Positions 25,682-35,945 of a DNA stretch of 64,000 nucleotides are shown piece after piece. The stretch comes from Aquariibacter sp964433315 (GTDB taxonomy: Bacteria > Pseudomonadota > Gammaproteobacteria > Burkholderiales > Burkholderiaceae_C): the NCBI GenBank assembly GCA_964433315.1, contig CAYSQO010000003.1:15171-79170 (forward strand). The letters run 5' to 3'. Below the pieces are notes generated by a model. The model had not been told where the DNA came from. It made no database searches and saw only the letters and a program-made list of their open reading frames with translations. Both the position numbers and the translations under genes were made by a program. Position 1 is the stretch's first letter. The number at the start of each line of letters is the position of its first letter.

Positions 25682-25766
25682 CGCGGGGAACCAGCAGGCC
25701 GGCGGGCTGAGCGCGTGGGGCGCGGGACCGCCGTGGCCGCAAGCCGCGGCGGCCGCCAGGCCAGCC

Positions 25767-27011
25767 TCAGACCCGCTTGAAGACCAGCGAGCCGTTGGTG
25801 CCGCCGAAGCCGAAGTTGTTCTTCAGCGCGGCGTCGATCTTCATCTCCCGCGCGGTGTTGGCGCAGTAGTCCAGGTCGCACTCGGGATCCTGGTTGAAGA
25901 TGTTGATGGTTGGCGGGGAGATCTGGTGGTGGATCGCCAGCACCGTGAAGACCGATTCGATGCCGCCGGCGCCGCCCAGCAGGTGGCCGGTCATCGACTT
26001 GGTCGAGTTGACGACCAGGTGCTTCGCGTCGGCCCCGAAGGCCGCCTTGATCGCGTTGGTCTCGTTGACGTCGCCCAGCGGGGTGGAGGTGCCGTGGGCG
26101 TTCAGGTACTGAACCTGGTCGGTGTTCAGGCCGGCATCCTTCAGCGCGAGCTGCATCGAACGCTTGGGGCCGTCCACGTCGGGCGCGGTCATGTGATAGG
26201 CGTCGGCGCTCATGCCGAAGCCGGCCAATTCGGCGTAGATCTTGGCGCCGCGGGCCTTGGCGTGCTCGTACTCCTCGAGCACCATCACGCCGCCGCCCTC
26301 GCCGAGCACGAAGCCGTCGCGGTCCTTGTCCCAGGGACGGGAGGCGGTGGCCGGATCGTCATTGCGGCTCGACAGCGCACGGGCAGCCGCGAAGCCGCCG
26401 ATGCCCAGGGGCGACACCGTGCTCTCGGCGCCGCCAGCGACCATCACGTCGGCATCGCCGTAGGCGATCAGCCGCGCGGCTTGGCCGATGGAATGCAGGC
26501 CGGTGGTGCAGGCGGTGACGATGGCCAGGTTGGGGCCCTTGAAGCCGCACTTGATCGACACATGCCCCGAGATCATGTTGATGATCGAGGCCGGCACGAA
26601 GAAGGGCGAGATGCGGCGCGGGCCGCGCTCCAGGTAGTCGGACTGCGTGTTCTCGATCATCGGCAAGCCGCCGATGCCCGAGCCCACCAGGCAGCCGATG
26701 CGTTCGGCCAGCTCCGGCGACAGGGCGTCGCCGGTGGGCAGGCCGGCATCCGCCACGGCCTGCAGCGAGGCAGCGAGACCGTAGTGGATGAAAGTGTCCA
26801 TGTGGCGGGCTTCCTTCGCGGGGAAGTACTCCTCCACGTTGAAGCCCTTGACCTCGCCGGCGAAGCGGCAGGCCAGCGCCGAGGCGTCGAACTTGGTGAC
26901 CGGCCCGATGCCGCTCTTGCCGGCGACGAGGTTGGACCAGGATTCGGCCACCGTGTTGCCCACGGGCGTGATCAGCCCGAGGCCGGTGACGACGACACGA
27001 CGCTTGCTCAT
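25767..27011 (-). CDS. fabF: 3-oxoacyl-ACP synthase II (FabF)
   Basis: Condensing enzyme of fatty-acid elongation, 414 residues. Catalytic Cys in VTACTTGLHSIGQA and the two His in LNAHGTSTPLGD and STKSMTGHLLGGAG are all present. MSKRRVVVTGLGLITPVG is the canonical start. It follows acpP by 14 bp. Confidence 0.97.
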   Translation of the reverse strand: MSKRRVVVTGLGLITPVGNTVAESWSNLVAGKSGIGPVTKFDASALACRFAGEVKGFNVEEYFPAKEARHMDTFIHYGLAASLQAVADAGLPTGDALSPELAERIGCLVGSGIGGLPMIENTQSDYLERGPRRISPFFVPASIINMISGHVSIKCGFKGPNLAIVTACTTGLHSIGQAARLIAYGDADVMVAGGAESTVSPLGIGGFAAARALSSRNDDPATASRPWDKDRDGFVLGEGGGVMVLEEYEHAKARGAKIYAELAGFGMSADAYHMTAPDVDGPKRSMQLALKDAGLNTDQVQYLNAHGTSTPLGDVNETNAIKAAFGADAKHLVVNSTKSMTGHLLGGAGGIESVFTVLAIHHQISPPTINIFNQDPECDLDYCANTAREMKIDAALKNNFGFGGTNGSLVFKRV

Positions 27012-27025
27012 CGCTGCGCTTCCGC

Positions 27026-27265
27026 TCAGGCCTTGGCGTTGTTCTTGGCGTAGTCGATCGCGAGCTGGACGGTCGTGATCTTCTCGGCCTCTTCGTCCGG
27101 GATCTCGATGCCGAACTCGTCTTCGAGGGCCATCACCAGCTCGACGGTGTCGAGGGAGTCCGCGCCCAGGTCGGCCACGAAAGCCTTCTCGTTGGTGACT
27201 TCGGCTTCGGCCACGCCGAGCTGCTCGGCAATGATCTTCTTGACGCGGGCTTCGATATCGCTCAT
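27026..27265 (-). CDS. acpP: Acyl carrier protein
   Basis: 79-residue acidic acyl carrier protein; the phosphopantetheine Ser is in LGADSLDTVELV. The start is decided by a strong Shine-Dalgarno (CTAGGAGGAG ending 3 nt before ATG on the minus strand). It is less GC-rich than its neighbours, as expected for a highly expressed conserved gene. Preceded by an unusually long gap (131 bp) in an otherwise tight operon, suggesting its own regulation. Confidence 0.98.
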   Translation of the reverse strand: MSDIEARVKKIIAEQLGVAEAEVTNEKAFVADLGADSLDTVELVMALEDEFGIEIPDEEAEKITTVQLAIDYAKNNAKA

Positions 27266-27301
27266 GTCTCCTCCTAGGAGAGTGCTGAAAAACAGCGCGG
27301 G

Positions 27302-27364
27302 ATTCTATGCGGTCCGTGAGACGGTCCCGGGGCTGCTGGGACCGGACGGCTCGCGACGCCGTCC
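27302..27364 (-). promoter_or_regulatory. Two tandem hairpins and possible -10 box ahead of acpP
   Basis: Reading the minus strand after fabG, the first hairpin pairs GGACGGC (27364-27358) with GCCGTCC (27350-27344). The second pairs GGTCCC (27343-27338) with GGGACC (27328-27323). TAGAAT then lies at 27307-27302. No T-tract follows the hairpins. This may be an attenuator plus an internal acpP promoter; no clear -35 is visible. Confidence 0.45.
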
Positions 27365-27396
27365 GGGGTGGAAAAGCGGGTGGGGCGCAGGCCGCC

Positions 27397-28146
27397 TCAG
27401 CCCATGTACATGCCGCCGTTCACATGCAGCTCGCTGCCGGTGATGTAGGCGGCGGCCGGCGAGGCCAGGAAGGCGACCGCCGCGGCGATCTCCTCGGCCT
27501 GGCCGAGCCGGCCCAGGGGGATCTGCTGCATCAGCGCGTCCTTCTGGGCCTGGGGCAGGTCCTGCGTCATGTCGGTGGCGATGAAGCCGGGCGCCACACA
27601 GTTCACGGTGATGTTGCGGCTGCCCAGCTCCCGGGCCAATGCACGGGTCATGCCCGCGACCCCGGCCTTGGCCGCGGCGTAGTTGGCCTGGCCGGCGTTG
27701 CCGGAGGCCCCGACGACCGAGGTGATCGAGATGATGCGGCCCTGGCGCTGCTTCATCATGGGGCGGATGGCCGCGCGGCTGGCACGGAAGACGGCGCGCA
27801 GGTTGGTGTCGTGCACCGCGTCCCAGTCGGCGTCCTTCATGCGCATGGCCAGGGTGTCGCGGGTGATGCCGGCGTTGTTGACCAGGATGTGCAGGCCGCC
27901 GTGGGCGCTGACGATGCCGTCGATGGCGGCGTCCAGCGCAGCGTCGTCGGTCACGTCCAGCTTCAGGCCCAGGCCCCCGTGCGGGGCCAGGGCCTCGCCG
28001 ATGGCGGCGGCGCCGCTGTCGCTGGTGGCGGTGCCGATCACCTTGGCGCCCTGCCCGGCCAGGCTGAGCGCGATGGCGCGGCCGATGCCGCGGCTGGCGC
28101 CGGTGACCAGGGCCACCTGGCCGGCGAGGGAGAGGTTCAGGCTCAT
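27397..28146 (-). CDS. fabG: 3-oxoacyl-ACP reductase (FabG)
   Basis: NADPH-dependent short-chain dehydrogenase, 249 residues. Cofactor motif TGASRGIGRAIA, structural NNAG, and the catalytic Ser (SITSVVG) and YAAAK Tyr-Lys pair are present; it ends in SELHVNGGMYMG as FabG proteins do. 39 bp after fabD. Confidence 0.97.
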   Translation of the reverse strand: MSLNLSLAGQVALVTGASRGIGRAIALSLAGQGAKVIGTATSDSGAAAIGEALAPHGGLGLKLDVTDDAALDAAIDGIVSAHGGLHILVNNAGITRDTLAMRMKDADWDAVHDTNLRAVFRASRAAIRPMMKQRQGRIISITSVVGASGNAGQANYAAAKAGVAGMTRALARELGSRNITVNCVAPGFIATDMTQDLPQAQKDALMQQIPLGRLGQAEEIAAAVAFLASPAAAYITGSELHVNGGMYMG

Positions 28147-28185
28147 CGGGAGGCTTTCTTCAGGGACGGTCGTCGGGCGGCGGGC

Positions 28186-29130
28186 TCAGCCCAGCAGCGC
28201 GCGGGTGGCGGCCAGGCTGGCCGGGTCGGCGATGCCGGCGGTCGACAGGCCCGGCTCGATGCGCTTGACCAGGCCCTGCAGCACCTTGCCCGGGCCGCAT
28301 TCGACGAGCTGGGTGATGCCGCGGGCGGCCAGGGCCTGCACGGTGCCGACCCAGCGCACTGCGCTGTAGGTCTGACGCACCAGGGCGTCGCGGATCTGCT
28401 CGGGGGTGCCGGCCCAGCTCAGGTCGACGTTGTGGATCAGCGGGATCTCGGGGGCGTTCAGCGGGGTCTGCGCCAGGTGCTCGCGCAGGACCTCGGCCGC
28501 CGGGCGGATCAGGCTGGAGTGGAAGGGCGCGGACACCGCCAGCGGCAAGGCGCGCTTGGCGCCGGCCGCCTTGAGCTTTTCACAGGCCAGGGCGATGCCG
28601 GCAGCGCTGCCGGCGATCACGGTCTGGGCCGGGTCGTTGAAGTTGGCGGCCTCGACCACCTCGCCGCTGGCCGCGGCCAGCTCGGCGCACAGGGCCACCA
28701 CCGTCTCGGCCGGCAGGCCCAGGATGGCCGCCATGCCGCCGGTGCCCACCGGCACCGCGGCCTGCATGGCCTGGGCGCGCAGGCGCACCAGGGGCACGGC
28801 ATCGGCCAGGCTCAGCACGCCGGCGGCGACCAGGGCGCTGTACTCGCCCAGCGAATGGCCGGCCACGGCCGCCGGCAGGGCCCCGCCCTCGGCCCGCCAG
28901 GCGCGCCAGGCCGCCACCGAGGCGGTCAGCATGACCGGCTGGGTGTTGGTGGTCAGGTCCAGCTGCTCCTTGGGCCCCTGGGCGATCAGCGCGCCCAGGT
29001 CCTCGCCCAGCGCGGCCGAGGCCTCGGCCAGGGTGTCGCGCACGGCAGGGTGGTCGCCCCAGGCGTCGAGCATGCCCACGGACTGCGAGCCCTGGCCAGG
29101 GAAGACGAAAGCAAGCGAGGTCGTCGTCAT
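28186..29130 (-). CDS. fabD: Malonyl-CoA:ACP transacylase (FabD)
   Basis: Loads malonyl groups onto ACP; 314 residues. The N-terminal FVFPGQGSQSVGML and the active-site GHSLGEYSALVAAG (Ser nucleophile) are canonical. ATG at 29130 gives MTTTSLAFVFPGQ; the open frame upstream belongs to antisense GC bias. 79 bp after fabH. Confidence 0.96.
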   Translation of the reverse strand: MTTTSLAFVFPGQGSQSVGMLDAWGDHPAVRDTLAEASAALGEDLGALIAQGPKEQLDLTTNTQPVMLTASVAAWRAWRAEGGALPAAVAGHSLGEYSALVAAGVLSLADAVPLVRLRAQAMQAAVPVGTGGMAAILGLPAETVVALCAELAAASGEVVEAANFNDPAQTVIAGSAAGIALACEKLKAAGAKRALPLAVSAPFHSSLIRPAAEVLREHLAQTPLNAPEIPLIHNVDLSWAGTPEQIRDALVRQTYSAVRWVGTVQALAARGITQLVECGPGKVLQGLVKRIEPGLSTAGIADPASLAATRALLG

Positions 29131-29209
29131 GGGAGATCGGGAGTCAAGACAAGTCGGAAGGGGCGGCTGCCCCGGGCCCGGGCCCGGCCGCGGCAGGGGG
29201 TGCGCGGGC

Positions 29210-30205
29210 TCAGAAGTCCAGCAGCACCGCGCCCCAGGTGAAGCCACCGCCCACGCCTTCGAGCAGCACGGTGTCGCCGCGGCGGACCTGGCCGCTGCGC
29301 ACGGCCTCGTCCAGGGCCAGGGGCACGGAGGCGGCCGAGGTGTTGCCGTGGCGGTCGACGGTGACAACCAGCTTTTCGGCGGGCAGGCGCATCTTGCGGG
29401 CCGTCATCTGCATGATGCGGATGTTGGCCTGGTGCGGGATCAGCCAGTCCACGTCCTCGGGCGTGCGGCCGGCCTGGGCCAGCACCTTGCGGGCGGCGTC
29501 TTCCAGCACGCCCACGGCCAGCTTGAAGACGGCCTGGCCGTCCATGCGCAGCAGCGGCTCGCCGATCACCCGGCCGCCGGACACGGTGCCCGGCGTGCAG
29601 AGGATCTCGACCTGCCGGCCATCGGCGTTGAGCGTGCTGGCCAGCAGGCCGGGCGTCTCGCTGGCCTCCAGCACCACGGCGCCGGCGCCGTCGCCGAAGA
29701 GCACGCAGGTCGTGCGGTCCTTGAAGTCGAGGATGCGCGAGAAGACCTCGGCGCCGATCACCAGCGCGCGCCGGGCGGTGCCGGTGCGGATCAGCGCGTC
29801 GGCCACCGTCAGGCCGTAGACGAAGCCCGAGCACACGGCCTGCACGTCGAAGGCCGCGCCGCCCGGCACGCCGAGCTTGCGCTGCACGATGCAGGCGGTG
29901 GAGGGGAAGACCATGTCCGGGGTGGACGTGGCGACCACGATCAGGTCGATGTCGGCCGGGGTGCAGCCGGCGGCCTCCAGCGCATGGCGGGCCGCTTCCA
30001 CGGCCAGATCGCTGGCGTTCACGCCGTCGGCGACGAAGTGGCGGAAGCGGATGCCGGTGCGCTCGACGATCCAGTCGTCCGAGGTCTCTATGCCGTCAGC
30101 CGCCAGGCGGTCGACCAGGTCCTGGTTGCTCAGGCGTTGCGGCGGCAGGGCGCTGCCGGTGCCGGCGATGCGCGTGAAGCGCGTCGGGGAGGAGGTGGGG
30201 ACCAT
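29210..30205 (-). CDS. fabH: 3-oxoacyl-ACP synthase III (FabH)
   Basis: Initiating condensing enzyme using acetyl-CoA and malonyl-ACP; 331 residues. Catalytic Cys in VQAVCSGFVYGL, His in IPHQANIRIM and Asn in RHGNTSAASV. The start (ATG 30205) lies 31 bp after plsX. Confidence 0.96.
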   Translation of the reverse strand: MVPTSSPTRFTRIAGTGSALPPQRLSNQDLVDRLAADGIETSDDWIVERTGIRFRHFVADGVNASDLAVEAARHALEAAGCTPADIDLIVVATSTPDMVFPSTACIVQRKLGVPGGAAFDVQAVCSGFVYGLTVADALIRTGTARRALVIGAEVFSRILDFKDRTTCVLFGDGAGAVVLEASETPGLLASTLNADGRQVEILCTPGTVSGGRVIGEPLLRMDGQAVFKLAVGVLEDAARKVLAQAGRTPEDVDWLIPHQANIRIMQMTARKMRLPAEKLVVTVDRHGNTSAASVPLALDEAVRSGQVRRGDTVLLEGVGGGFTWGAVLLDF

Positions 30206-30236
30206 GCGCGGGTTCGTGGAGGAGACGCGGGCAGCC

Positions 30237-31295
30237 TCAGGCCGCGGCAGCGGTGGGCGCGTCGGCCCAGCCGGGAGCCTGCAGGCGCTCGTGCACGCGC
30301 TGCATCAGCCCCCGTCGGGCGGCGTCATGGGCCCGGGCCAGGGCCTGCTCGAAGGCGAAGGCATCCGCCGAGCCATGGCTCTTGAACACCAGGCCGCGCA
30401 GGCCGAGCAGCGCGGCACCGTTGTAGCGGCGGTGGTCGACGCGGGCCTTGAAATGCTTGAGCACCGGCAACGCCACCAGCGCGGCCAGCTTGGCGTAGGC
30501 GGTGCGCGTGAACTCCTGCTTGATGAAGTTCGACAGCATGGCCGCCAGGCCCTCGGCCGTCTTCAGGGCGACATTGCCGACGAAGCCGTCGCAGACCACG
30601 ATGTCCGTCGTGCCCTTGAAGATGTCGTTGCCCTCGACGTTGCCGTGGAAGTTCAGGCGACCGGCCGCGGCCGCGGCGCGCAGCAGCTCGCCGGCCTGCT
30701 TGATGACCTCGCTGCCCTTGATGGCCTCTTCGCCGATGTTCAGCAGGCCGACGCTGGGCTCGCTCTTGCCGTCGACTGCGGCGACCAGCGCGCTGCCCAT
30801 CAGGGCGAACTGCAGCAGGTGCTCGGCCGTGCAGTCGACATTGGCGCCGAGATCCAGCACGGTGGTGTAGCCGTCGCGCTGGTTGGGCATCACGGTCGCG
30901 ATGGCCGGCCGGTCGATGCCCTCGACCGTCTTGAGCAGGTAGCGGGCCACCGCCATCAGCGCACCGGTGTTGCCGGCGGACACGCAGACATCGGCCGCGG
31001 CCGAACCGTCGCCCCCCGCCTTGAGCAGGCCGAGGGCCACGCGCATCGACGAGTCCTTCTTGCGGCGCAGCGCCACCTCGACCGCATCGTCCATGGTCAC
31101 GACCTCGGTCGCGGCGACGATGCGGGTGCGGGGCCAGGCGGCCGCCTCGGCCAGCACCTCCGGCCGGCCGACGAGCAGCAGCTCGGCCTCGGCCTGGCGA
31201 GCCAGGAAGCTGCGGCAGGCGGGCAGCGTGATGGCGGGACCGTGGTCGCCGCCCATCGCGTCGACCGCCAGCCGGACCGGCGTGCGCAGGCTCAT
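30237..31295 (-). CDS. plsX: Phosphate acyltransferase PlsX
   Basis: Acyl-ACP:phosphate acyltransferase at the entry to phospholipid synthesis; 352 residues. Recognised by LAVDAMGGDHGPA, SAGNTGALMAVARYLL, LLNIGEEAIKGSE and VCDGFVGNVALKT. ATG at 31295 gives MSLRTPVRLAVDAMGGD; a GTG 12 nt upstream is an alternative. Downstream of rpmF in the usual yceD-rpmF-plsX-fabH order. Confidence 0.95.
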   Translation of the reverse strand: MSLRTPVRLAVDAMGGDHGPAITLPACRSFLARQAEAELLLVGRPEVLAEAAAWPRTRIVAATEVVTMDDAVEVALRRKKDSSMRVALGLLKAGGDGSAAADVCVSAGNTGALMAVARYLLKTVEGIDRPAIATVMPNQRDGYTTVLDLGANVDCTAEHLLQFALMGSALVAAVDGKSEPSVGLLNIGEEAIKGSEVIKQAGELLRAAAAAGRLNFHGNVEGNDIFKGTTDIVVCDGFVGNVALKTAEGLAAMLSNFIKQEFTRTAYAKLAALVALPVLKHFKARVDHRRYNGAALLGLRGLVFKSHGSADAFAFEQALARAHDAARRGLMQRVHERLQAPGWADAPTAAAA

Positions 31296-31439
31296 GGGCG
31301 AGGGCACCCGCGGCTCAGCACGGACGCGACTTCAATGCAGACGCCCGGCCGCCTGCAGGACAGGGGGCCGGGCGGCAGGATCGCACCGCGCGGGACCGGC
31401 TGCCGTCCGCAGCGCGAACGGCGGCCGGCCACATCACGC

Positions 31440-31622
31440 TCAGGCATCGGCCTTGGTCTTCAGGACCTTGCGGCCACGGTAGAAGCCGGTCGGGCTGATG
31501 TGGTGGCGCAGGTGGATTTCGCCCGTGGTCGGCTCGATCGCGGTGCCCGGCTGGGTCAGGGCGTTGTGCGAGCGGTGCATGCCGCGCTTGGAGGGCGACT
31601 TCTTGTTCTGTTGAACGGCCAT
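31440..31622 (-). CDS. rpmF: Ribosomal protein bL32
   Basis: 60-residue large-subunit protein. MAVQQNKKSPSKRGMHRSH is the typical start and HHISPTGFYRGRKVL the typical end. No zinc-ribbon cysteines (the Cys-free form). ATG at 31622; 98 bp after yceD. Confidence 0.97.
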   Translation of the reverse strand: MAVQQNKKSPSKRGMHRSHNALTQPGTAIEPTTGEIHLRHHISPTGFYRGRKVLKTKADA

Positions 31623-31720
31623 GGTTGGCTCCAGTAAAGCAGGACGGACGGGGCTCGAAAGCCACAGGGCGTCCGAGGTAAAGCCCGCGATTGTAGCAGG
31701 CATCGCGCAGACCACCCGGG

Positions 31721-32398
31721 TCAGCGGGCCGGACCGCGCCCCTTGCGTCGGGGCGGCCGCGGGGACTCGGCAGCCGGCGCAGCCTCGCCGCCCGAGGCCC
31801 CCAGGCTGGCCCGCAGCGCGGCCAGGCCGGCGAAGGGCTGGACACGCGCCGCCTCGGGCGCCGGGGCCTCCGCGGGCGGAGCTTCCTCATCGCCCTGCGG
31901 TGCGGACAGGCCGACGCCCAGCGCCTCGGCCCCCGGCAGCGGCGCCGGGCAGCGGCCATGGCGCGGAACCAGCGGCAGCTCGAGCAGCAGCTCGTCCTCG
32001 ACCCAGGCCTGCACGTCCAGGCGGCGCTCCATGGCCAGCACGTCCTCGTCGCCCAGGGCATCGAGTTCGGCGGCCTGGTGCTCGTCGCGGACGAAGCGCA
32101 CGCGGCGGTCGATCTCGAGCGCCACCTCGACCGGGGCCAGGCAGCGCTGGCAGCTCAGGGCGATGCGCGCGCGGGCCTGCAGGTGCAGGCGGACGAGGGG
32201 ATCGCCGCCCAGGCGCGGGCTGTGCTCGCCCTGCAGCGTCCACTGCACCGACGCGTCCTCGGCCGGCGGCGCCTCGGGCGCGGCCGAGGCGGCCAGGCGC
32301 TCCAGCGCGCGCAGCGGCCAGGCCCCGTCCAGGGCGGTGCCGGCCTCGGCGAAGGCAGCGACATCCAGGGCTCGGGGGTTGGTGCGGCGCAGGCTCAT
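31721..32398 (-). CDS. yceD: YceD family protein (DUF177), 23S rRNA accumulation protein
   Basis: A 225-residue DUF177 protein, linked in other bacteria to 23S rRNA maturation. The central CQRCLAPVEVALE segment and the later LPLVPRHGRCP keep the metal-like Cys pattern of the family. The C-terminal 50 residues are an Ala/Pro/Glu-rich tail. ATG at 32398 sits only 7 nt downstream of a TAAACT box, so the mRNA may be leaderless. Divergent from maf. Confidence 0.85.
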   Translation of the reverse strand: MSLRRTNPRALDVAAFAEAGTALDGAWPLRALERLAASAAPEAPPAEDASVQWTLQGEHSPRLGGDPLVRLHLQARARIALSCQRCLAPVEVALEIDRRVRFVRDEHQAAELDALGDEDVLAMERRLDVQAWVEDELLLELPLVPRHGRCPAPLPGAEALGVGLSAPQGDEEAPPAEAPAPEAARVQPFAGLAALRASLGASGGEAAPAAESPRPPRRKGRGPAR

Positions 32399-32405
32399 CC
32401 GGCGC

Positions 32406-32411
32406 AGTTTA
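32406..32411 (-). promoter_or_regulatory. Possible -10 box for a leaderless yceD transcript
   Basis: TAAACT on the minus strand with 7 nt between it and the yceD ATG, so transcription would start at or next to the start codon. No convincing -35 hexamer. Confidence 0.4.
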
Positions 32412-32452
32412 GGCGGCCCCCGCCTTCGCCCGGCCGGGGGCGGGCCGGCGCG

Positions 32453-32458
32453 GACAAT
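32453..32458 (+). promoter_or_regulatory. Possible -10 box for a leaderless maf transcript
   Basis: GACAAT ends 6 nt before the maf ATG; the spacer is CCCGGC. Same geometry as the lysS site at 57564. No convincing -35 hexamer. Confidence 0.4.
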
Positions 32459-32464
32459 CCCGGC

Positions 32465-33058
32465 ATGAACGTCCCGCCGCTGATCCTGGGCTCCAGCTCG
32501 CGCTACCGCGCCGAGCTGCTGGCCCGCCTGCACCTGCCCTTCACCTGCATTGCCCCCGAGGTCGACGAAAGCCCGCGGCCCGGCGAAGCCCCGCAGGCCC
32601 TGGCCGAGCGCCTGGCGCGCAGCAAGGCCCTGGCGGTGGCCGAGCGCCACCCCGGAGCCTGGGTGATCGGCGCCGACCAAGTGGCCGACCTGGCCGGCGA
32701 GCCGCTGGGCAAGCCCGGCGATGCGGCGGGCGCGCAGGCCCAGCTGCGGCGCCTGTCGGGCCAGACGGTGGACTTCCACAGCGCGCTGGCGCTGGCCGGG
32801 CCCGGGGGGCTGCACGGCGAACGCTGCATCCGCGTGCGGGTGCGCTTCCGCCGCCTGGACGAGGCCGCCATCGCGCGCTACATCGCTCTGGAGCCGGCCT
32901 TCGACTGCGCCGGCAGCGCCAAGTGCGAGGGCCTGGGCATCGCCCTGCTGGAGGCGATCGAGAGCGAGGATCCGACCGCGCTGATCGGCCTGCCGCTGAT
33001 CGCCACCGCCGCCCTGCTGCGCGGCGTCGGCCTCGACCCGTTGGGGGCCACGGCATGA
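32465..33058 (+). CDS. maf: Maf/Ham1-type nucleotide pyrophosphatase (YceF type)
   Basis: 197-residue Maf protein, a house-cleaning pyrophosphatase for modified nucleotides (m7GTP in YceF). LILGSSSRYRAELLARL at the N-terminus, GADQVADLAGEPLGKPG (catalytic Asp) and CAGSAKCEGLG are characteristic. ATG at 32465; the stop overlaps the next ATG (ATGA). Confidence 0.93.
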   Translation: MNVPPLILGSSSRYRAELLARLHLPFTCIAPEVDESPRPGEAPQALAERLARSKALAVAERHPGAWVIGADQVADLAGEPLGKPGDAAGAQAQLRRLSGQTVDFHSALALAGPGGLHGERCIRVRVRFRRLDEAAIARYIALEPAFDCAGSAKCEGLGIALLEAIESEDPTALIGLPLIATAALLRGVGLDPLGATA

Positions 33059-33840
33059 GCCGCGGCCGCCTGATCCTGGTACCCAACACCCTGGACCTGG
33101 GCGCGCTCGACGCGGGCGAGACCCCGCCCGACCTGCGCGAGGTGCTGCCCCAGGCCGTGCTGCGCGAAGCCGCCCGGCTCGGCCACTGGGTGGGCGAGAA
33201 CGCCAAGACCACCCGCGCCTTCCTCAAGCGGGTCGACGCCGTGCAGCCCCTGGCCCAGCCGCTGCAGGCGGTGGCCATCACCGAGCTGCCGCGCCCGGCC
33301 AAGGGCCGGCCGCAGGGGGCCGACCGGGCCGCGCTGCTCAAGGCCCACGAGGCCCTGCTCGCCCCGCTGCGCGCCGGGCAGGACCTGGGGCTGATCTCGG
33401 AGGCCGGCCTGCCGGGGGTGGCCGATCCGGGGGCCGAACTGGTGGCCGCCGCACACCGCGAGGGCCTGAGCGTGGAGGTGCTGGCCGGGCCCAGCAGCCT
33501 CAGCCTGGCGCTGGCCGCCAGCGGCCTGCAGGGCCAGAGCTTCGCCTTCGCCGGCTACCTGCCGCAGGACGAGGCTGGCCGCGCGCAGCGCCTGCGCGAG
33601 CTGGAGCAGCGCTCGGCGCGCGAGCAGCAGACCCAGCTGGCGATCGAGACGCCCTACCGCAATGCCGTGCTGATGGATGCCCTGCTGCGCCACCTGCAGC
33701 CCGGCACCCGGCTGGCCGTGGCCTGCGGCCTCACCCTGCCGGGCGGCTGGTGCCAAACGCGCAGCGTGTCGGCCTGGCGGGCAGCGGCGCCGGACTTTCC
33801 GCGCCACCGGCCGGCGGTCTTCGCCTGGCTGGCGGGCTGA
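33055..33840 (+). CDS. SAM-dependent methyltransferase, tetrapyrrole-methylase (RsmI-like) fold
   Basis: 261-residue class III methyltransferase. LILVPNTLDLG at the N-terminus, ISEAGLPGVADPGAELVAAAH and VLAGPSSLSLALAASGL match the RsmI/YraL group. IETPYRNAVLMDALL resembles the RsmI catalytic half. It is a distinct subgroup seen beside maf in Burkholderiales, so whether it acts at C1402 of 16S rRNA is uncertain. ATGA overlap with maf. Confidence 0.85.
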   Translation: MSRGRLILVPNTLDLGALDAGETPPDLREVLPQAVLREAARLGHWVGENAKTTRAFLKRVDAVQPLAQPLQAVAITELPRPAKGRPQGADRAALLKAHEALLAPLRAGQDLGLISEAGLPGVADPGAELVAAAHREGLSVEVLAGPSSLSLALAASGLQGQSFAFAGYLPQDEAGRAQRLRELEQRSAREQQTQLAIETPYRNAVLMDALLRHLQPGTRLAVACGLTLPGGWCQTRSVSAWRAAAPDFPRHRPAVFAWLAG

Positions 33841-33915
33841 GGCGCACGGGGCGCACCACGCCAGCAAGCCCGACGCGGCAGCCTCTGATGCGGCGAGGCT
33901 CCGGCGCGGCCCCGC

Positions 33916-34286
33916 TCAGCCGGCCGCGGGCCGCGGCGCCTGACGCAGCCGCCAGGTCGCCCAGGCCCAGGCCAGCAGCAGGCCCAGGGCATCGGCCAGC
34001 AGGTCGGCCCAGGAGGCGCTGCGGGTGGTGGTGAGCAGGCCCTGGCCGATCTCGACCAGGCCGCCATAGGCCAGCAGGCCCAGCAGCAGCCCGCGCGGCC
34101 GGGCCGGCCAGGCGCGCTGCGCCATCAGGCCGAAGACCAGGAAGGCCGCGATGTGCTTGACCTTGTCGAAATGCGGCAGCTCGCCCGGCTCGGGGTGGTG
34201 GGGCAGCAGCGCGACGACGTAGCCCAGCAGCAGGCCGCCGATCAGCAGCAGGCGCCAGGTCGCGGGCGCCGCGAAGCGGCCGGGCT

Positions 34287-34290
<4 letters not shown>
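33916..34290 (-). CDS. VanZ-like membrane protein
   Basis: A 124-residue integral membrane protein with four likely helices. HFDKVKHIAAFLVFGLMAQ and GLVEIGQGLLTTTRSASWADLLADALG match the VanZ-like family. Function in Gram-negative bacteria is unknown. The start is a TTG at 34290 overlapping the rhlE stop (TTGA), implying translational coupling to the helicase gene. Convergent with the methyltransferase gene; the 75-bp gap between them holds no clear terminator. Confidence 0.8.
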
Positions 34291-35750
<1,460 letters not shown>

Positions 35751-35897
35751 CAACCCGGGATTATCGACGGGAAAGGGAAAGGGTCGGAAACAGCCGGCCC
35801 GGGTTTTGCAAGTCACCCCAGCGCGCCCCCGGGATCGAGGCCTCGTTTGTGTGGCAGGACGGCCTCGCGCCCGGCAGGAAACGCAAGACTCGCTCGT

Positions 35898-35903
35898 TAT
35901 AGT
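35898..35903 (+). promoter_or_regulatory. Candidate -10 box for the manC-rfb cluster
   Basis: TATAGT, five of six matches to the consensus, 42 nt before the manC ATG in the divergent rhlE/manC gap. No good -35 hexamer, so an activator may be needed. A second AT-rich site on the minus strand (GATAAT at 35765-35760) faces rhlE 9 nt before its start. Confidence 0.45.
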
Positions 35904-35945
35904 GCGCTCGCCCCTCCGATACCGCCTCGCGCGGCACGACCACCC

